DNA of 64,000 nucleotides from Acinetobacter populi (GTDB lineage: Bacteria; Pseudomonadota; Gammaproteobacteria; Pseudomonadales; Moraxellaceae): the NCBI RefSeq assembly GCF_002174125.1, contig NZ_NEXX01000001.1, positions 1,161,160 through 1,225,159 on the forward strand, given 5' to 3'. The translations under genes and the position numbers were made by a program. The notes under the pieces are model-generated. The model saw only the letters and a program-made list of their open reading frames with translations, did no database searches and had not been told where the DNA came from. Shown piece by piece: positions 56,440-64,000 of this stretch (positions within the stretch are counted from its first letter, which is position 1; the number at the start of each line of letters is the position of its first letter).

Positions 56440-59400
56440 ATGAAACGTATGTTGATTAATGCAACGCATGCCGAAGAGGTTCGTGTTGCACTTGTCACTG
56501 ACAATCGCTTATACGATTTTGACTTGGAAAACCGTACAAGAGAACAGAAAAAAGCCAACATCTACAAGGGGCATGTCACCCGTGTTGAACCCTCTTTAGA
56601 AGCCGTTTTTGTCGAATATGGCGCACAACGTCAGGGCTTTTTGTCTTTAAGAGAAATCGCCAATTCTTATTTAAATGGTGATCCTCGCCACAACCACAAT
56701 ATCCGTGAACTGATTACCGAAGGTACAGAATTACTGGTTCAAGTGGAAAAAGAAGAACGTGGCAATAAAGGTGCTGCACTCTCTACATTTATCTCACTTG
56801 CTGGTCGCTATCTGGTATTAATGCCAAACAACCCCAAAGGGGGTGGCATCAGCCGTCAGATCTCCGGATCAATTCGTGAAGAGTTAAAAGAAATTCTGGC
56901 TGCGCTGGATATTCCCAAAGGCATGAGCGTAATTGTACGTACCGCCGGGATTGGCCGTAGTAAAGAAGAATTACAACTTGACTTACAGCATCTGCTAGAT
57001 CTGTGGGCACAAATTCAAAGCACCGCAAAAGCGGGTACATCACCAATGCTGGTTCATCAGGAAGCGGGTGTCGTAACACGTGCAATTCGTGATTATCTAC
57101 GTGATGATGTCTCAGAAATCTTGATAGACAGTGAAAATGCCTATAACGAAGCCTATAACTTTGTTAAGGCAGTCATGCCACGTCAACTGGATAAACTTAA
57201 AACCTATACCTTAAATGAGCCTTTGTTCGCCCATTTTGCTATTGAAAGTCAAATCCAGACTGCTTATGAACGTGAAGTAAAATTACCGTCCGGTGGTTCG
57301 ATTGTCATTGACCAAACCGAAGCACTAGTAGCAATTGACATTAACTCTGCCAAAGCAACTCGCGGTCAGGATGTAGAAGATACTGCACTCAATACCAATC
57401 TTGAAGCTGCCGAAGAAATTGCCCGTCAATTGCGTTTGCGTGATATGGGTGGTCTGATTGTGATCGACTTTATCGACATGGGTAAAGAACGTAATCAACG
57501 CATGGTTGAAGCCAAACTGCGTGAAGCAACCCAAAGCGATCGTGCCCGTATTCAATTCGGACAATTGTCCCGTTTTGGTTTGATGGAAATGAGCCGTCAA
57601 CGCTTACGTCCATCACTGGAAGAAGCCACTGGTTACGTTTGCCCACGCTGTCATGGTACCGGTATGGTACGTGATCTGCGTTCGCTCTCACTGTCCATTA
57701 TGCGTAAAGTGGAAGAAATCGCATTGCGCGAGCGTCATGGTGAAGTTCAAGTTGAAGTTCCAGTTGAAATTGCTGCCTTCTTGTTAAATGAGAAGCGTCA
57801 CAGCATCGTGTATCTGGAACAAACCTCGGGTGTACGTGTCACCGTATTGCCACATCCGCATCTGGAAACACCGCATTACGAAATCCAGTACAATCCGGAA
57901 GGTTTTGCTCCAACCAGTTATGAACGTACAGCCGCTACACGTTCCAGCGAAAAAGATCTGGGTTATGAATCTACCGGCTGGCACATTGAAGAACAGCATC
58001 ATGAAGCTGCACCAGCAGCGATAGAACAGCCTGCTGCACCAAAAACTGTCGCCACAGCACAGCCAGCAGCAGCGGTAAAAAGCCAAACACCGTCTGCGAG
58101 TCCATGTGCATGGCTAGAAAACCTATTTGTACAAAAACAGGCTCAAACTGTTGATCAAAGTCGTACTGCGCAACATGCAGCGGCAGCCATTGAACAACTG
58201 GTCAATAATGGTGCTGTAAGCCGTGGACAATATGGTCAAATCGCCACACCGGTTGCTGCACCTACAACACCTGCCACGCCAACGGCTGATTATGCTAATG
58301 CTTATCTGCATCAGACGACTGCACCACAAGGTACCGTAGAAACAGAGCAACATGATAAGGAAGAACGTCAACCTCGTCGCAAGGATAAACGTAATAATCG
58401 TAAAGAGGTACGTAACGATCAACGCGATCCTCGCAACGAACAACGTAATGAGCAACGTGAACCTCGCAATGAACAGCGTTATGAACAAGTTTCGATAGCG
58501 ACACAGCCAACAGAGGAGCAACCTCGTCAACAAAATGGCAATGGCAATAAAGACCAGCGTCGTAACAACAACAAACGCCAAAATGAGCAGAATCAGGTTG
58601 CAGAGCAACAGGATCAAGGTGTGCCACGTCGCGAACGCAATCAAAGCCGCCCGCCTCGTCCACAGCGTAACCGTGATCAATCTGTTTTAGCACAGGCAAA
58701 TCAGGCAACGCCAGTATCCGAAGGCCATTTACAGGATCCATCGCAGGATCATGGCGTTCAGGTGCATATTATCGAACAGACCAAGCCGGAAATTTTACCT
58801 ACGGCATTGTTGGTCAATCTTGATACGGCACAAACAGAAATCCTGGCACTGGGTCAATCAGATGCATCTGCAACAATTGCTGCATCTGAATCAACTGCTC
58901 GGGAAAATAAGCGTCCTGTTGCAAAAGCCCAATCTGCTGTCATTGCAGCGTCAACCGCACCTGTAACTGAAAAATCTGTACAGCCATCGGCAGCACAAAA
59001 AGAAACTGCTGTCGCACCGGTAAAAACAGCGAAACAGGCGGAAGTAGTTAACGCTGAACCGAAACGTGCCATTAATGATCCGCGTGAACGTCGTCGTCTC
59101 AAAGCGGAAAAACGTGCTGCACAAGCCAACAAAAAAGCACAGGCTGCATTATTGACACCACAGGCACTGGCAAGCCTTGCCCAGCATAATGTGGGCAGCT
59201 TAATCCAGCTTGTTTTCAATGAAGACAGTAAAATCTTCATTGATCAATTTGGTCTGATCCCAACCTTTAATCGTGCCTTGCAAAAGCACCTTGAAAGTTT
59301 TGTGGTTGCGACCATTGAGGAAAGTGAAGAAGATCCGCAACCTCAACAGCCTGTAACGCGTGATGTCAAGCTGGTGACTCAGGTGAATCCGGAACCGGTT

Positions 59401-59907
59401 GAAGCCTTGCCTTTAACACCACCAACACCAAGTACGCGTGTTGCCAATGACCCACGTGAACGTCGTCGTCAGGCCAAACAGGCACTGTTGGCAGATGCAC
59501 AGGCTCAGGCAAAAGCGACTGCTGAACCTGCAACGACAACACCTGTTGAATCAAACATTGCAGAAACAGCAGTGGTTGCAGAAGCCGACGTGGTCAATGC
59601 CCCTACCGAACAGGACTTCGCATTAACTTCACCTGATGTTGCAACACAGCAGGCAACAGAAGTGACGGAAGCCCCTGTAGAAGCAGAACCAACTGCTGCG
59701 ACTTCAACTGATACTGAGGACCAAACAGCCCAAGTTGAAATTGCTTTGGATGAAACTCAACCAGAGACTACAGCTGAAGCAGCGCCTGAAGAAAGTAAAG
59801 CCAAAACGACCCGTAGTCGTAAGGCAAAAGTCGAAGACGACAAAACACGTCCACGTCGTCCACGTGGGCGTCCACCGAAAAAAACGACACCTGCAACTGA
59901 TGCATAA
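56440..59907 (+). CDS. rne: Ribonuclease E
   Basis: The 1155-residue protein has a complete catalytic N-terminal half (1-about 520): S1 domain, 5' sensor, DNase I-like domain with catalytic Asp in [13 protein letters not shown] and [13 protein letters not shown], and the zinc link CPRCHGTG. The C-terminal half is disordered and Arg/Gln/Ala/Pro-rich, with an RNEQR-type repeat block (about 658-683), two NDPRERRR motifs (about 877 and 1001) and a basic end with PRGRPPKK (1141-1148). It initiates mRNA decay and rRNA/tRNA processing. AGAAGGT before the ATG at 56440 decides this start over the in-frame ATG at 56371. Confidence 0.97.
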   Translation: MKRMLINATHAEEVRVALVTDNRLYDFDLENRTREQKKANIYKGHVTRVEPSLEAVFVEYGAQRQGFLSLREIANSYLNGDPRHNHNIRELITEGTELLVQVEKEERGNKGAALSTFISLAGRYLVLMPNNPKGGGISRQISGSIREELKEILAALDIPKGMSVIVRTAGIGRSKEELQLDLQHLLDLWAQIQSTAKAGTSPMLVHQEAGVVTRAIRDYLRDDVSEILIDSENAYNEAYNFVKAVMPRQLDKLKTYTLNEPLFAHFAIESQIQTAYEREVKLPSGGSIVIDQTEALVAIDINSAKATRGQDVEDTALNTNLEAAEEIARQLRLRDMGGLIVIDFIDMGKERNQRMVEAKLREATQSDRARIQFGQLSRFGLMEMSRQRLRPSLEEATGYVCPRCHGTGMVRDLRSLSLSIMRKVEEIALRERHGEVQVEVPVEIAAFLLNEKRHSIVYLEQTSGVRVTVLPHPHLETPHYEIQYNPEGFAPTSYERTAATRSSEKDLGYESTGWHIEEQHHEAAPAAIEQPAAPKTVATAQPAAAVKSQTPSASPCAWLENLFVQKQAQTVDQSRTAQHAAAAIEQLVNNGAVSRGQYGQIATPVAAPTTPATPTADYANAYLHQTTAPQGTVETEQHDKEERQPRRKDKRNNRKEVRNDQRDPRNEQRNEQREPRNEQRYEQVSIATQPTEEQPRQQNGNGNKDQRRNNNKRQNEQNQVAEQQDQGVPRRERNQSRPPRPQRNRDQSVLAQANQATPVSEGHLQDPSQDHGVQVHIIEQTKPEILPTALLVNLDTAQTEILALGQSDASATIAASESTARENKRPVAKAQSAVIAASTAPVTEKSVQPSAAQKETAVAPVKTAKQAEVVNAEPKRAINDPRERRRLKAEKRAAQANKKAQAALLTPQALASLAQHNVGSLIQLVFNEDSKIFIDQFGLIPTFNRALQKHLESFVVATIEESEEDPQPQQPVTRDVKLVTQVNPEPVEALPLTPPTPSTRVANDPRERRRQAKQALLADAQAQAKATAEPATTTPVESNIAETAVVAEADVVNAPTEQDFALTSPDVATQQATEVTEAPVEAEPTAATSTDTEDQTAQVEIALDETQPETTAEAAPEESKAKTTRSRKAKVEDDKTRPRRPRGRPPKKTTPATDA

Positions 59908-59925
59908 TTGCCTCTGATGCAAAAC

Positions 59926-59957
59926 AACCTAGTCAATGACCTTGACTAGGTTTTTTT
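59926..59957 (+). terminator. Terminator of rne
   Basis: AACCTAGTCAA and TTGACTAGGTT form a perfect 11-bp stem with a 5-base loop, followed by seven T residues, 18 bases after the stop. Confidence 0.92.
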
Positions 59958-60093
59958 ATAATCTACAAAACCTGACCAATGAGTAACGCTTTCGTCACTT
60001 TCAGTCATTTTAAGGATTACTTTTCTGTATAAAATGGTCAGGTTTGTAAAATTCAAGTATTGGTACATAGAAGAATAGATAGGAACTCTCAGT

Positions 60094-61935
60094 ATGAACC
60101 CAAGTGCTAAGCATGAAGTTATTGGTATTACGGACGTTGTCAAGCGTGTTCCAGGCGTTGCAAAAAAGCTGCCACATATTTTAGATGGTTTACGTCAGGT
60201 CTATTTACGCAAAGCAACCACCCCCACGGGCTTGGCATGGGCTTTTGAAAAAGCAGTACAAAAAAATCCTTCCGGCACAGCACTTTTATATGAAGACCAA
60301 AAATTTTCCTACGATGCCTTAAACCAATGGGCGAACCAGATTTCATACTATTTCCTCTCTATCGGTGCCAAAAAAGGTGATGTCGTTGCCGTCATGCTGG
60401 AAAACCGTCCAGAACTGATTGCAACCATTCTGGGGCTGGCAAAAATCGGCGTCATTAGTGCACTGGTTAATACCTCTCAAACTAATAAAGTACTGACCCA
60501 TAGCATTAATCTGGTCAAACCGATTGCCTTGGTTGCGGGACAGGAAACCCAAGATGCGATCTTAAATATTCGTGAACAACTGGATCTCAAAGCCGATCGT
60601 TTTTACTGGTTTGCCGATCAGGATACCCAACAAGATGCAGGCAAGGCACCGACCTTCTTTAGCAACCTTGCCGAGAAAATCTCCGCTTATGCAAAGTTCA
60701 ATCCACCCACCACAAAACATGTCTATGCTAATGATGGATTGTTCTATATCTATACCTCAGGAACAACCGGTCTACCCAAAGCAGTCATATTTAGTAATGG
60801 TCGCTGGACATTGGCTTATGGCACTTATGGTCATATTCTCAACCTAAACGCAGATGATGTCATGTATTCGACATTACCGCTTTATCATGCAACTGGTGTG
60901 GTCGTGTGCTGGTGTGGTGTCATTGCAGGTCAGGCGGCTTTCGCCATTCGGCGTAAATTTTCCAGATCCAACTTCTGGAATGATGTGCAAAAGCATAATG
61001 CCTCTGCCATTGGTTATGTCGGTGAACTCTGCCGTTATCTGATGGATGTAGAACCTTCGGAAAAAGAACGTCAGCATCGCGTTACCAAAATGATTGGCAA
61101 TGGCATGCGTCCCAATATCTGGAATGACTTTAAACAACGCTTTGGCATTGAAGAAGTACTGGAACTCTATGCTTCAAGTGAAGGTAATATTGGATTCAGC
61201 AACCTGTTTAATTTTGACAATACCGTGGGTTTCTCTCCCCTACCTTATGCCATCATCAAATTTGATAAAGAAACGAATGCGCCGATCCGTGACAAAAATG
61301 GTTTCTGTCAAAAAGTCAAAACAGGTGAAACTGGCTTATTGCTCGGAAAAATCACCTCTCGTAGCCCATTCGACGGTTATACCGATTCCGAAAAAAATAA
61401 AGCTGTTATTTTTAAAGACGTCTTTAAAAAAGGAGACAGTTACTTCAATACGGGTGATTTGGTACGGGATATTGGTTTTCGTCATGCACAATTCGTTGAC
61501 CGTCTCGGTGATACGTTCCGCTGGAAAGGTGAAAACGTCTCCACCACGGAAGTCGAAAATATCGTTGCTGACTACGCTAAAATTTCAGAAGCCGTGGTAT
61601 ATGGTGTAGAAATTCCGAATACCAACGGACGTGCAGGCATGGCAGCCATCACCCTAAAAGCTCAGCAATCGTTGGATGAACAGGACTTGATACAGATGGC
61701 AAACCAGTTTAAAGCTGAATTGCCGGCCTATGCTGTTCCTGTGTTCTTACGCATCCAACAACAAGTTGAAACCACCGCCACTTTTAAATATTCCAAAAAC
61801 AAGCTAAAAGAGGAAGCCTTTGATCCAGAAGCCTGTAATGAAACGTTATATGTTTTATTACCGGGAGAAAATCAATATTGCGAAATAACGCCTGAAATTT
61901 TTAAAGATATTCAAGCATCTAAATATCGCTTTTAA
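60094..61935 (+). CDS. Long-chain acyl-CoA synthetase, FATP-like
   Basis: The 613-residue AMP-forming enzyme has YIYTSGTTGLPKAV (ATP loop), LYASSEGN, and NTGDLVRDIG and RWKGENVSTTEVE in the C-terminal domain, typical of very-long-chain acyl-CoA synthetases (FATP; mycobacterial FadD6-like) rather than E. coli FadD. It likely activates imported long-chain fatty acids at the membrane. AGGAA precedes the ATG. It is monocistronic, with a terminator at 61949. Confidence 0.9.
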   Translation: MNPSAKHEVIGITDVVKRVPGVAKKLPHILDGLRQVYLRKATTPTGLAWAFEKAVQKNPSGTALLYEDQKFSYDALNQWANQISYYFLSIGAKKGDVVAVMLENRPELIATILGLAKIGVISALVNTSQTNKVLTHSINLVKPIALVAGQETQDAILNIREQLDLKADRFYWFADQDTQQDAGKAPTFFSNLAEKISAYAKFNPPTTKHVYANDGLFYIYTSGTTGLPKAVIFSNGRWTLAYGTYGHILNLNADDVMYSTLPLYHATGVVVCWCGVIAGQAAFAIRRKFSRSNFWNDVQKHNASAIGYVGELCRYLMDVEPSEKERQHRVTKMIGNGMRPNIWNDFKQRFGIEEVLELYASSEGNIGFSNLFNFDNTVGFSPLPYAIIKFDKETNAPIRDKNGFCQKVKTGETGLLLGKITSRSPFDGYTDSEKNKAVIFKDVFKKGDSYFNTGDLVRDIGFRHAQFVDRLGDTFRWKGENVSTTEVENIVADYAKISEAVVYGVEIPNTNGRAGMAAITLKAQQSLDEQDLIQMANQFKAELPAYAVPVFLRIQQQVETTATFKYSKNKLKEEAFDPEACNETLYVLLPGENQYCEITPEIFKDIQASKYRF

Positions 61936-61948
61936 ATGTCCATACGAA

Positions 61949-61985
61949 ACCCGGCATGTATCAAAACATTCCGGGTACGATTTTT
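61949..61985 (+). terminator. Terminator of the acyl-CoA synthetase gene
   Basis: ACCCGG and CCGGGT (extended by ATGT/ACAT across one mismatch) form a stem followed by ACGATTTTT, 13 bases after the stop. Confidence 0.75.
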
Positions 61986-62089
61986 ACTTCAGATTTGCGC
62001 TCAACAGTCGGATAGGAAGTTTAAGCGCCAAAATCCAGCTTTAGATGGCTTATTTATAGCCAAATATACCCCAAAACTTTAATTTTTCC

Positions 62090-62117
62090 TTGTGTTCACG
62101 AAATAAATTGCTACAAT
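62090..62117 (+). promoter_or_regulatory. Promoter of the tRNA-Lys pair
   Basis: TTGTGT and TACAAT are 16 bases apart, with the -10 ending 20 bases before the first tRNA. Confidence 0.55.
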
Positions 62118-62137
62118 ACGCAGCATCAAAACGAGAT

Positions 62138-62213
62138 GGGTCGTTAGCTCAGTTGGTAGAGCAGCAGACTTTTAATTTGTTGGTCCCGCGTTCGAGCCGC
62201 GGACGACCCACCA
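62138..62213 (+). tRNA. tRNA-Lys (TTT), copy 1
   Basis: A 76-nt cloverleaf starts GGGTCGTTAGCTCAGTTGG, with anticodon loop CTTTTAA (anticodon TTT), a GC-rich T stem and an encoded CCA. It is identical to copy 2. Confidence 0.97.
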
Positions 62214-62233
62214 TCTTAAGTTTTGATCTTGTG

Positions 62234-62309
62234 GGGTCGTTAGCTCAGTTGGTAGAGCAGCAGACTTTTAATTTGTTGGTCCCGCGTTCGAGCCGCGGAC
62301 GACCCACCA
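62234..62309 (+). tRNA. tRNA-Lys (TTT), copy 2
   Basis: This copy is identical to the gene at 62138, 20 bases downstream. The spacing and the single terminator afterwards imply one dicistronic transcript. Confidence 0.97.
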
Positions 62310-62320
62310 GAATTCTAAAA

Positions 62321-62351
62321 ACCTCCCATCATTTTTGATGGGAGGTTTTTT
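62321..62351. terminator. Terminator of the tRNA-Lys unit and hemW
   Basis: ACCTCCCATCA and TGATGGGAGGT form a perfect 11-bp stem with a 4-base loop. It is flanked by A and T runs, so it can end both the tRNA transcript and the convergent hemW transcript. Confidence 0.92.
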
Positions 62352-62376
62352 ATTGTCGCTGATCAATGGCGTACAT

Positions 62377-63528
62377 TCATAAAAAATCTTCCAGTACCGA
62401 ATTTAAATACATTCTACCCAATGCGGTACACACCAGTTGTTCGGCATCAGGCAATAATAATTGCTTTTCTCGCAGCTGATTCAATATCGGTTGTAAACGT
62501 TGCAAATCCTGACCTGTCCTTTGCGCATAATACGCCCTTGCTACACCAGAAGTTAAACGCAAGGCATTCATCATAAATTCAAATGGCATTTCTTCCTGCG
62601 CAATTTTCTTGAATTGCAAATGATCAGCTGGTCTTTTTGCCAGATAATCTTTTGGTAAGCGGGTTTTCTGAAAGCGGTAAATACCATCTTGCAGAGAAAC
62701 TTTGCCATGTGCCCCTGCACCAATTGCCAGATAATCGCCAAATTGCCAATAATTCAGATTATGCCGACTTGGTAATTCCTTGGCCCAAGCGGATACTTCA
62801 TAATTGTAAAAGCCATGCTGGATTAATACTTGCTCGCCCTGTTGCTGAATCTGCTCCAATACCTCTTCATCTGGTAAAGTTGGTTGTGAACGATAAAAGA
62901 CCGTGTTGGGTTCAATGGTGAGTTGATACCATGAAATATGCGTTGCGCCCAAATCAATTGCCGTCTGTAAATCAAATAACGCCTGTTGCAAGGTTTGCTG
63001 CGGTAGACCATGCATCAAATCGACATTGATACGTTTAAAACCTGCCAAGGCAGCATTGGCAATCGCAGACTGGGCATTTTCTGCATTATGGATGCGTCCC
63101 AATTTTTCCAGATGCTCGCCATTAAAACTTTGGACACCAATCGAAAGTCGGTTGATCCCTGCTTTTAGATATTGCTCAAATGGAGCATGTTCCAGCGTAC
63201 CTGGATTGGCTTCCATGGTAATTTCACAATCAGAGGAAAAGTCTGTAAGCTGGCGGAGTTGATCAAACAGCCATTGATAACCTGTTGCAGAAATTAATGA
63301 TGGTGTACCACCACCAATAAATACACTCTGAATAGAACGTTGCTGCACAAATTGCAGTTGTGAACGAAAGTCCTCAACCAGTGCCTGTAAATATTGCTGC
63401 TCCAAATCCAGTGTCAGTTGCCCATCTGCCAGCTCATGCGAATTAAAGTCACAATAGGGGCATTTTCGGACGCACCACGGCATATGAATATATAACGATA
63501 ATGGAATGGCTTGCGGCTGATAGGACAT
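62377..63528 (-). CDS. hemW: Radical SAM protein HemW (heme chaperone)
   Basis: The 383-residue protein has the HemW radical SAM motif CVRKCPYCDFNSHEL (three Cys plus the extra following Phe, lacking the fourth Cys of HemN), FIGGGTPSL, and EANPGTLE. It was long named oxygen-independent coproporphyrinogen oxidase-like, but members insert heme into respiratory enzymes. The frame opens at a TTG (63546); the ATG at 63528 is chosen, although the ribosome site is weak for both. Confidence 0.92.
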   Translation of the reverse strand: MSYQPQAIPLSLYIHMPWCVRKCPYCDFNSHELADGQLTLDLEQQYLQALVEDFRSQLQFVQQRSIQSVFIGGGTPSLISATGYQWLFDQLRQLTDFSSDCEITMEANPGTLEHAPFEQYLKAGINRLSIGVQSFNGEHLEKLGRIHNAENAQSAIANAALAGFKRINVDLMHGLPQQTLQQALFDLQTAIDLGATHISWYQLTIEPNTVFYRSQPTLPDEEVLEQIQQQGEQVLIQHGFYNYEVSAWAKELPSRHNLNYWQFGDYLAIGAGAHGKVSLQDGIYRFQKTRLPKDYLAKRPADHLQFKKIAQEEMPFEFMMNALRLTSGVARAYYAQRTGQDLQRLQPILNQLREKQLLLPDAEQLVCTALGRMYLNSVLEDFL

Positions 63529-63905
63529 GGATACAGCTTGACTCAAAAATTTATCACATAGTGTAGCATGTCCACTTTATGATACTGCGATAACCTTATG
63601 CTATGAGGTAAATGATTCAACTTTACCGACCTAATGCTGATCATAACTTAAGGACTTTCTCATCGAGAAAATTTTCCTAATCCAAATGGAAAGTCCAGCT
63701 CAACTCACATTTTCTATACCAAAGCCCAACATAGCCTACATATGCTTACCAAAACAAACGCTCGTATGACAAGACTGGGTTTAATATAAATAACAGATAT
63801 TTCATGGATTAAAAAAATTTATGATGATCAATAAGTTTCTTTCTCCCTGAAATAAAAAAATGTCTATATTCAGACAACATGTAAAAAGATAAAAGAGGCA
63901 ATACA
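63529..63905. other. Intergenic region upstream of the right-edge gene
   Basis: This 377-base AT-rich gap holds the hemW and downstream-gene promoters. Small inverted repeats (TTTCTC/GAGAAA near 63656; TGTCT/AGACA near 63861) are visible, but none is recognisable as a known operator. Confidence 0.4.
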
Positions 63906-64000
63906 ATGACAAACAATAGTAAACTTGAACATGAAATCGCAAAACATCGTACCGCTTTAGGTACTCCAAGTGATTTATCAGCAGAAGCCACCCGGGATAT
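63906..64000 (+). CDS. Probable Dps/ferritin-like protein, N-terminal fragment cut by window edge
   Basis: From the ATG at 63906 the frame runs open to the window end. Its last visible residues, TALGTPSDLSAEATRDI, resemble the N-terminal region of Dps-type DNA-protection proteins before the first ferritin helix. AGAGGC precedes the ATG. Only 31 residues are visible, so the identity is tentative. Confidence 0.5.
   Translation, partial: MTNNSKLEHEIAKHRTALGTPSDLSAEATRD

Noticed and set aside
58123..58741. Long open frames on the minus strand opposite the rne tail (185 and 148 codons)
   Set aside because: They mirror the Arg/Gln/Ala-rich low-complexity tail of RNase E, lack ribosome sites and have unnatural compositions, so they are shadows.
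62090..62338. Open frame across the two tRNA-Lys genes
   Set aside because: Its internal peptide repeat simply reflects the duplicated tRNA sequence.

Overview
The window looks like chromosome of an Acinetobacter-type gammaproteobacterium (Moraxellaceae). The evidence is the AT-rich coding style, the order ribBA-ribH-nusB-thiL-pgpA-glmU-glmS, a pmrC-pmrA-pmrB locus whose protein lengths match Acinetobacter, the ompR-envZ pair next to tex, and a long RNase E divergent from rluC. No insertion sequence, prophage, integron or CRISPR array was seen. It reads as core genome with small accessory inserts.

Layout: the left edge cuts serB, divergent from an AhpA/YtjB-like membrane protein. At 1.7-8.6 kb a co-directional run makes riboflavin precursors (ribBA, ribH), NusB, thiamine-phosphate kinase, a phosphatidylglycerophosphatase and UDP-GlcNAc (glmU, glmS). 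At 8.7-15.7 kb the minus strand carries NAD-malic enzyme, a Fur-box TonB receptor, ssb, a YajR-like MFS exporter and a GFA-family protein. At 15.8-24 kb lie tenA, a small unrecognised gene with a strong Fur box, guanine deaminase behind a candidate sigma-54 promoter, uvrA, and a divergent LysR/SDR pair. At 23.9-28.2 kb is a lipid A modification locus: a PAP2 phosphatase gene runs convergently into pmrB, pmrA and pmrC/eptA. At 28.3-37.8 kb are 8-oxoguanine deaminase, tex, ompR-envZ, a CoA-transferase and a kinase-like orphan.

At 37.9-48.4 kb are a Cys-rich lipoprotein and neighbour, two identical tRNA-Phe genes each with its own promoter and terminator, hisB-hisH, tRNA-Ser and tRNA-Thr, kup, a Gln-rich secreted protein, a secreted nuclease, aqpZ and hisF. 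At 48.5-64 kb are thrB with two downstream genes, an MBL hydrolase, a CDF transporter, a BenE-type transporter, a HAD phosphatase with rluC, rne with a 690-base leader/intergenic region, a FATP-like acyl-CoA synthetase, two tRNA-Lys genes, hemW, and the start of a probable dps cut by the right edge.

The best lead for something new is the pmr locus. Two PmrA-box-like sites (HTTAAD-N5-HTTAAD) lie at nearly the same distance (48-49 bases) before the pmrC start and before the PAP2 start at the opposite end of the locus. This suggests that phosphoethanolamine addition and a lipid phosphatase are co-induced by PmrAB. All coordinates and motifs were read by eye. No database search or folding program was run, and family names rest on recognised motifs.
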